The notes under the pieces: generated by a model
The model's database searches: none
What the model was told of the DNA's origin: nothing
Seen by the model: only the letters and a program-made list of their open reading frames with translations
Shown: piece after piece, positions 59,105-64,000 of the stretch
Layout: each line of letters opens with the position of its first letter
How positions within the stretch are numbered: position 1 is the stretch's first letter
Assembly: GCA_040004775.1 (NCBI GenBank)
Contig: JBDUAD010000003.1
Location: forward strand, 1-64,000
Length of the DNA stretch: 64,000 nucleotides
Reading direction: 5' to 3'
From: JALZBL01 sp040004775
GTDB taxonomy: Bacteria; Actinomycetota; Actinomycetes; Mycobacteriales; Jatrophihabitantaceae
Position numbers and translations under genes: made by a program

Positions 59105-60657
59105 GCACCCTGGCCGCTCTCGCCCCGCCGGCGCTGATCAAGGTGACCGCGCCCTCGCTGGCCTACTACGCGCTGTCGCCGATCCTCATCGTGCTCGCCG
59201 CGGCGCTCGTCGGCGTGCTGGCCGAGGCGTTCGTGCCCCGGGAGAACCGGTACGTGGCCCAGATGGTGATCACCCTCGGTGGCCTGGGTGCGGCGCTCGT
59301 AGCGGTAGCGATCATCCACGACACCTCACTGGTCACCGCGGCCGACGCCCTGTCGATCGACGGCTTCACCCTGTTCCTCCAGGGCACCATCCTGGTGCTG
59401 TCCATGCTCTCGGTGCTGCTGATCGGCGAGCGCAGCGTGGACACCGGCAGCGCGGTGGTGGCCTCGGCTGCGGTCGTGGCCGGGTCGCGGGCCGACCGCA
59501 GCCTGATCACCAGCGAGCGGGTGCAGACCGAGATCTTCCCGCTGACGCTCTTCGCGGTCAGCGGCATGCTGATCTTCCCGGCATCGAACAACCTGTTGCT
59601 GATGTTCGTTGCACTCGAGGTGCTGTCCCTGCCGCTCTACCTCATGGCCGGACTGGCGCGGCGGCGCCGGCTGCTGTCGCAGGAGGCGGCGCTCAAGTAC
59701 TTCCTGCTCGGCGCGTTCGCCTCGGCGTTCTTCCTTTACGGACTGGCCCTGCTCTACGGCTACTCCGGCACGGTCGACCTCGGTGGCATCGTGACCGCGG
59801 CGCCGGAGCGGTCCGACGTGCTGCTCTACCTCGGCTTCGGGCTGTTGGTGGTGGGTCTGCTGTTCAAGGCCGGTATCGCGCCGTTCCACAGCTGGACGCC
59901 GGACGTGTACCAGGGCTCGCCCACGCCGGTCACGGCATTCATGGCCTCGTGCACCAAGATCGCCGCGTTCGGCGCACTGGCCCGCGTGCTCTACGTCGGC
60001 TTCTACGCCGCCCAGTGGAACTGGCGGCCGGTGATCTGGGGCGTGGCCATCGCCTCGATGGTGGTCGGTGCGGTGTTCGGCCTCACCCAGACCGACGTCA
60101 AGCGCATCCTGGCCTACTCCTCGATCGCCCACGCCGGCTTCATCCTGGTCGGGCTGGTGGCTCTGACCCGCGACGGGCTGTCGAGCGTGATGTTCTACCT
60201 GCTGGCGTACGGCTTCACCACGATCGCGTCGTTCGGCCTGCTGACCCTCATCCGTGACGCCGACGGGGAGGCGACCCATCTCTCGCAGTGGTCCGGCTTG
60301 GCCCGCAAGTCCCCGTTCGTGGCCACGGTGATGACCATCCTGCTCCTCGGCCTGGCCGGCATCCCGCTGACCTCGGGGTTCACGTCGAAGTTCGTGGTCT
60401 TCCGCGCCGCCTATGACACGGCCGGTCCACTGGTGGTCATCGCGCTGATCAGCTCGGCCGTGGCCGCGTTCTTCTACCTGCGCATCGTGGTGATGATGTT
60501 CTTCGCCGAGCCGCCCTCGAACGGCCCGACGATCGCCGTGCCGTCGGCGCTGACCACCGTGGCCATCACCATTGGCACCGCGGTCACCGTCGTCCTGGGA
60601 GTGGTGCCGCAGCCGCTGCTCGACCTGGCCGCCAAGGCTGCGACACTGCGCGGGTGA
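59101..60657 (+). CDS. nuoN: NADH-quinone oxidoreductase subunit N
   Basis: 518 residues, about 14 helices. ALEVLSLPLYLMAGLARR, KAGIAPFHSWTPDVYQGSPTPV and AYSSIAHAGFILVGLVAL are the antiporter-core blocks. It closes the membrane arm of complex I. GTG 59101. Its stop overlaps the polyprenyl synthase start as GTGA, so the isoprenoid gene is the fifteenth gene of the operon. Confidence 0.97.
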   Translation: MSTLAALAPPALIKVTAPSLAYYALSPILIVLAAALVGVLAEAFVPRENRYVAQMVITLGGLGAALVAVAIIHDTSLVTAADALSIDGFTLFLQGTILVLSMLSVLLIGERSVDTGSAVVASAAVVAGSRADRSLITSERVQTEIFPLTLFAVSGMLIFPASNNLLLMFVALEVLSLPLYLMAGLARRRRLLSQEAALKYFLLGAFASAFFLYGLALLYGYSGTVDLGGIVTAAPERSDVLLYLGFGLLVVGLLFKAGIAPFHSWTPDVYQGSPTPVTAFMASCTKIAAFGALARVLYVGFYAAQWNWRPVIWGVAIASMVVGAVFGLTQTDVKRILAYSSIAHAGFILVGLVALTRDGLSSVMFYLLAYGFTTIASFGLLTLIRDADGEATHLSQWSGLARKSPFVATVMTILLLGLAGIPLTSGFTSKFVVFRAAYDTAGPLVVIALISSAVAAFFYLRIVVMMFFAEPPSNGPTIAVPSALTTVAITIGTAVTVVLGVVPQPLLDLAAKAATLRG

Positions 60658-61652
60658 CAGCGGCGACCCTCGGCCTGCGCTTCACCGACGCGCAGCTCGA
60701 GACGTCGGTGCGAACCGGGGTGGAGCAGGTGGAGGCCGCGCTGGTCGAGGCGGTGCAGGCCCCGGACGAGTTCACCTCGGTCGTCGCCGCCCATCTGCTC
60801 GATGCCGGCGGCAAGCGGTTCCGCCCTCTGCTGGCCGTGCTCGCTGCGCACTTCGGCGATCCGAACGGCCCGGGCGTGGTGCCGTCGGCGGTGGTAGTCG
60901 AGCTCACCCACCTGGCCACGCTCCACCACGACGACGTCATGGACGAGGCCGCGGTTCGCCGGGGGGCGCCGTCGGCCAACGCCCGCTGGGACAACACGGT
61001 GGCCATCCTGACCGGCGACTTCCTGTTTTCGCGGGCGTCGAACCTGCTGGCCGAGCTCGGCCCGGACGCAGTGCGGATCCAGGCCCGCACCTTCGAGCGG
61101 CTGGTCATCGGCCAGATCCGTGAGACCGTCGGGCCGCCGCCCGGAGCCGACCCGGTGGCCCACCACCTGCAGGTGCTGGCCGGTAAGACTGGCTCGCTGA
61201 TCGCGGCCGCGGCCCAGTTCGGGGCCATGTTCGCCGGCGTGGATCCGGTGCATACCGACGTCCTGCGCGCCATCGGCGAGGACATCGGCGTGGCCTTCCA
61301 GCTCTCCGACGACATCATCGACATCACCGCGGAGTCCAGTGCCTCGGGCAAGACACCGGGCACCGATCTGCGCGAGGGAATCGCCACCCTGCCCGTGCTC
61401 TATGCCCTGTATCGCTCGGACGACCGGGAGGATCGGCGCCTGCGCGAGCTGGTATCGCACCCGATCAGCGACGAAGCCGCCGTGGCCGAGGCGCTGAACC
61501 TCCTGCGAAAGTCCACCGCCCTCGGCGACGCCCGAGCGACTGTGGTGGACTACGCCGACCGGGCCCGCGCTCGGCTGCCAGAACTGCCCGACGTCCCGGC
61601 CCGCGCCGCCCTGGCCGCGCTGATCGAGCTCACGATCACCCGCACCTACTGA
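60654..61652 (+). CDS. Polyprenyl diphosphate synthase
   Basis: 332 residues. First Asp-rich motif LHHDDVMDEAAVRRG, second Asp-rich motif QLSDDIIDITA, plus GGKRFRPLLAVLAA and a KTGSLIAAA helix end. These bind allylic diphosphate and isopentenyl diphosphate for trans chain growth. Chain length is not predictable by eye, but coupling to nuoN and a menJ-like gene at the other end point to the menaquinone side chain. GTG 60654 overlaps nuoN by 4 nt. Confidence 0.94.
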   Translation: MTAATLGLRFTDAQLETSVRTGVEQVEAALVEAVQAPDEFTSVVAAHLLDAGGKRFRPLLAVLAAHFGDPNGPGVVPSAVVVELTHLATLHHDDVMDEAAVRRGAPSANARWDNTVAILTGDFLFSRASNLLAELGPDAVRIQARTFERLVIGQIRETVGPPPGADPVAHHLQVLAGKTGSLIAAAAQFGAMFAGVDPVHTDVLRAIGEDIGVAFQLSDDIIDITAESSASGKTPGTDLREGIATLPVLYALYRSDDREDRRLRELVSHPISDEAAVAEALNLLRKSTALGDARATVVDYADRARARLPELPDVPARAALAALIELTITRTY

Positions 61653-61691
61653 CAACTCGAGGCGCGGGCGGCTCCAGTGCTGGCTCCGCGA

Positions 61692-61745
61692 TTTGTGCGG
61701 CCACGATCCGCCGGCGACGGCGAAACCGGTCCACGGCCGCACAAA
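61692..61745. terminator. Inverted repeat between converging polyprenyl synthase and rarD genes
   Basis: tttgtgcggcc (61692-61702) and ggccgcacaaa (61735-61745) are perfect 11-bp arms separated by 32 nt that can pair further. The A/T ends are unusual in this genome. Likely bidirectional termination. Confidence 0.55.
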
Positions 61746-61827
61746 GGTCGCCGCGTCCCACCCCACCGGACGGCGACCCGAGCGAGGGACGGGCGCGGCC
61801 GCCCGGCTTACGGCGGTGGAGCACCGG

Positions 61828-62775
61828 TCAGGCGGCGCAGTTCTCCGCCGCCCGCGCGAGGGCGGCGCCGCGCCGCTGCTCGGTCAGGGCGTCCACGGTG
61901 AGGATGACCAGGGCCAGCCAAACCAGGGCGAAGCCGGCCAGACGGGCGGCCGGAAGTGGTTCGTGCCGGATGAGCACCCCGACGCCGAACTGCAGCACCG
62001 GGGCCAGGTACTGGATCAGGCCGATCGTCGACAGGGGCAGGCGGCGGGCCGCGGCACCGAAGCACAACAACGGCAACGCGGTGATCACGCCGGTACCCAC
62101 CAGCAGCAGGGTGTTGCCCGCGCCGTAAGAGCCGAGCACCAGGTTCCCCTGCCCGGCCAGCACGGCCAGCGTGATCAGCGCCGGCCCGGCCAGGAAGCCG
62201 GTCTCCAGGGCTAGGGACTCGACCGCCCCAGCCGCGGCGCGCTTCTTCTGGTAGCCGTAGATGCCGAAGGAGAACGCCAGGGTCAACGCGATCCACGGCA
62301 ACCGGCCGTAGTCCACGGTGAGGACGACGATGGCCAGCGCGGAGATACCGACTGCCACCCACTGCACCTGACGCAGCCGTTCGCCGAGCAGGACGACGCC
62401 GAGCACGATCGTGAACAGCGGGTTGATGAAGTACCCGAGGCTGGTCTCCACCACGTGCTCGGAATTGACCCCCCAGATGTAGACGCCCCAGTTCACCGAG
62501 ATGAACACCGCCGCGATCATCAGCCGGCCGCGGACCGGGCCGTCGCGCAGGAGCACCGCGACCCGGCCCCAGCCGTGGGTCAGCTGAAGCAGGACGGCCA
62601 CGACGAGCAGCGAGAACACGATGCGGCAGGCGAGGATCTCGAACGCACCGGCGGGCTCGAGCAACGGGAAGTAGAGCGGGAACGCCCCCCACATGAGGTA
62701 GGCCAGGACGCCGTAGATCAGGCCGCGGTCGGTCCCCACCGGGGTCGCCCGGCTGCGCTGTTCCTGAACGGCCAC
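61828..62775 (-). CDS. rarD: RarD-type EamA/DMT transporter
   Basis: 315 residues, ten helices in two EamA halves. RarD features: GLIYGVLAYLMWGAFPLYFPLL at the start, FISVNWGVYIWGVNSEHVVETSLGYFINPLF (key part NWGVYIWGVN) and IGLIQYLAPVLQF near the end. Substrate unproven; named from chloramphenicol sensitivity in E. coli homologues. GTG 62775 precedes the signature; a -10-like TAGGAT ends 8 nt upstream. Confidence 0.9.
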   Translation of the reverse strand: MAVQEQRSRATPVGTDRGLIYGVLAYLMWGAFPLYFPLLEPAGAFEILACRIVFSLLVVAVLLQLTHGWGRVAVLLRDGPVRGRLMIAAVFISVNWGVYIWGVNSEHVVETSLGYFINPLFTIVLGVVLLGERLRQVQWVAVGISALAIVVLTVDYGRLPWIALTLAFSFGIYGYQKKRAAAGAVESLALETGFLAGPALITLAVLAGQGNLVLGSYGAGNTLLLVGTGVITALPLLCFGAAARRLPLSTIGLIQYLAPVLQFGVGVLIRHEPLPAARLAGFALVWLALVILTVDALTEQRRGAALARAAENCAA

Positions 62776-63109
62776 GACACCCGATCCTATTGGGCGTGCT
62801 GCGGCGGCCGCTCCGGCCAAGTCGAGTCCGGTGGCCCGGCCGGGGCTCGGGATCGATCAGCGCACGTCGGACGGCGACGGGGTGGCGGCACCGACCATGA
62901 TTGTCTGCGCTCGCCGCCAGATGAGCTCAGCCTGGAATGCGACCATGCTGGCGATCATCAGTACAACCTCGCCGAACCCACCGTCGTCGCTCCAGTCCAG
63001 CAGGCAGATGCCGATAGGCCGTAAATGTTCGCCAGCTTGAACCGGTTCTGGCCGGTGACACTGGTGTCTCCCAGGGCACCTCCTCGCCGAAGGGGCCGCC
63101 GCGTCGGAG
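62776..63109. other. Intergenic region between korB-like gene and rarD
   Basis: 334 bp. Minus-strand pieces are open (for example MIASMVAFQAELIWRRAQTI near 62950) but match nothing I know and have no ribosome site. A 12-bp palindrome gacactggtgtc lies at 63057-63068. The rarD promoter should lie at the left end. Possibly a decayed gene; nothing certain. Confidence 0.4.
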
Positions 63110-64000
63110 TCAGGCGACCTGCCAGGTGTCCTTGCCGCGCAGGAGGCCGTCCAGGGCAACGTCAGCATCCGACGTTGCCCCCGCGCGAGCCAGCTCGGCG
63201 GCCCGGGCCTCGTCGAGCTGGGCCGCCATCTGCTCGTCGTAGGTGGGCCGGTCGACGTCGCGCAGGACGCCCATCGGTGAGTAGCGCACGTCGATCGACT
63301 GCAGGCGGGACAGGGCGAAGGCGTACGACGGATCCGCGGCGTGGGCGTCGTGGACCACTACGCGAGGATCGTCGGCCGGCACGTCGTCGGCGATGGCCAA
63401 GGCACCGGAGGAGTCGCGCACCACTGCCCGCCGACCGTCAGCGCCGAAGCGGATTGGCTGCCCGTGCTCTAGGCGGATGAAGTAGTCGTCGCGGGTGGCC
63501 GGGTCCTTCAGCGGCTCGAACGCGCCATCGTTGAAAATGTTGCAGTTCTGGTAGATCTCCACCAGCGAGGTGCCCTTGTGGGCAGCCGCGGCGCGCAGCA
63601 CCGAGGTCAGGTGCTTGCGGTCGGAGTCCAACGACCGGCCGACGAAGCTGGCCTCCGCACCGAGGGCCAGCGACACCGGGTTGAACGGTGCGTCGACCGA
63701 GCCGTAGGGCGAGGATTTGGTGACCTTACCGACCTCGGAGGTGGGGGAGTACTGACCCTTGGTCAGCCCGTAGATGCGGTTGTTGAACAGCAGGATGGTC
63801 AGATTCACATTGCGGCGCAGGGCGTGAATCAGATGATTGCCGCCGATGGACAGTGCGTCGCCGTCACCCGTCACCACCCACACGTTGAGGTCCGGGCGGG
63901 ACGTCGAGAGTCCGGTGGCGATGGCCGGAGCGCGGCCATGGATCGAGTGCATCCCGTAGGTGTTCATGTAGTACGGGAACCGGCTGGAGCAACCGATGCC
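63110..64000 (-). CDS. korB: 2-oxoacid:ferredoxin oxidoreductase beta subunit (5' end outside window)
   Basis: 297 residues visible, open to the window edge. It begins inside the conserved GIGCSSRFPYYMNTYGMHSIHGRAP, continues with the thiamine-diphosphate/Mg motif GDGDALSIGGNHLIHALRRN and NNRIYGLTKGQYSPTS, and has the substrate loop SSPYGSVDAPFNPV. This is the KorB type of 2-oxoglutarate:ferredoxin oxidoreductase, which in mycobacteria works with KorA in an alternative TCA step. The alpha subunit should lie just upstream, beyond 64000. Its presence by the nuo operon is common in actinobacteria. Confidence 0.92.
   Translation of the reverse strand, partial: GIGCSSRFPYYMNTYGMHSIHGRAPAIATGLSTSRPDLNVWVVTGDGDALSIGGNHLIHALRRNVNLTILLFNNRIYGLTKGQYSPTSEVGKVTKSSPYGSVDAPFNPVSLALGAEASFVGRSLDSDRKHLTSVLRAAAAHKGTSLVEIYQNCNIFNDGAFEPLKDPATRDDYFIRLEHGQPIRFGADGRRAVVRDSSGALAIADDVPADDPRVVVHDAHAADPSYAFALSRLQSIDVRYSPMGVLRDVDRPTYDEQMAAQLDEARAAELARAGATSDADVALDGLLRGKDTWQVA

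Noticed and set aside
62857..63168. 103-codon minus-strand ORF between korB-like and rarD genes
   Set aside because: Its first half overlaps the korB-like gene out of frame; the second half has no start signal or recognisable family.

Overview
The window comes from a high-GC Actinomycetota chromosome. Several lines support this: strong G/C bias at third codon positions, frequent GTG starts, 4-nt ATGA/GTGA overlaps, WXG100-type genes, a LysX-type lysyl-tRNA synthetase/MprF fusion, an F420-dependent nitroreductase-family protein, and the order menJ-like reductase, nuoA-N, polyprenyl synthase, 2-oxoacid:ferredoxin oxidoreductase. I cannot place it below phylum level.

Region 1 (1-10.5 kb) is accessory. 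It holds the N-terminal part of a secreted repeat protein, tRNA-Thr(TGT), a Dps/epimerase pair, and an ArsR-type regulator with a DUF318/ArsP-type permease. A TetR-controlled ABC-2 exporter follows, then a DUF6153/DUF305 metal-related pair. The stretch ends in wreckage: a CDF metal transporter that lost its whole membrane domain, and fused fragments of a TOPRIM primase and an ArdC-like antirestriction protein, both typical of conjugative elements.

Region 2 (10.5-24.8 kb) contains an aldo/keto reductase, a RecQ-type helicase with a phosphoribosyltransferase-like tail, and a WXG-type polymorphic toxin candidate overlapping a CPCC zinc-ribbon gene. Next come a LysX fusion with LysRS first and MprF second, a frameshifted DMT transporter, a gutted potassium channel, a DUF2252 protein, a pair of WXG100 genes, and a PadR regulator facing a lipoprotein hydrolase across a PadR box.

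Region 3 (24.8-32.7 kb) has a VOC protein, a PAP2-type membrane enzyme converging on a tightly coupled GT4 glycosyltransferase/PIG-L deacetylase/flippase-like operon, and a two-component system next to a small secreted protein.

Region 4 (32.7-44.3 kb) has sbcC-sbcD, a CUT1 sugar ABC importer without its ATPase, an F420/nitroreductase-family protein preceded by three 24-bp palindromic repeats, a KstD/fumarate-reductase-like flavoprotein and a MenJ-like geranylgeranyl reductase.

Region 5 (44.5-64 kb) is core metabolism: a complete 14-subunit complex I operon nuoABCDEFGHIJKLMN running directly into a polyprenyl diphosphate synthase, then rarD and the beta subunit of a 2-oxoacid:ferredoxin oxidoreductase cut by the window edge. 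Menaquinone side-chain synthesis and reduction flank the NADH dehydrogenase that reduces it. Several genes show a TANNNT-like -10 box 6-7 nt before the start codon, as expected for leaderless transcripts.
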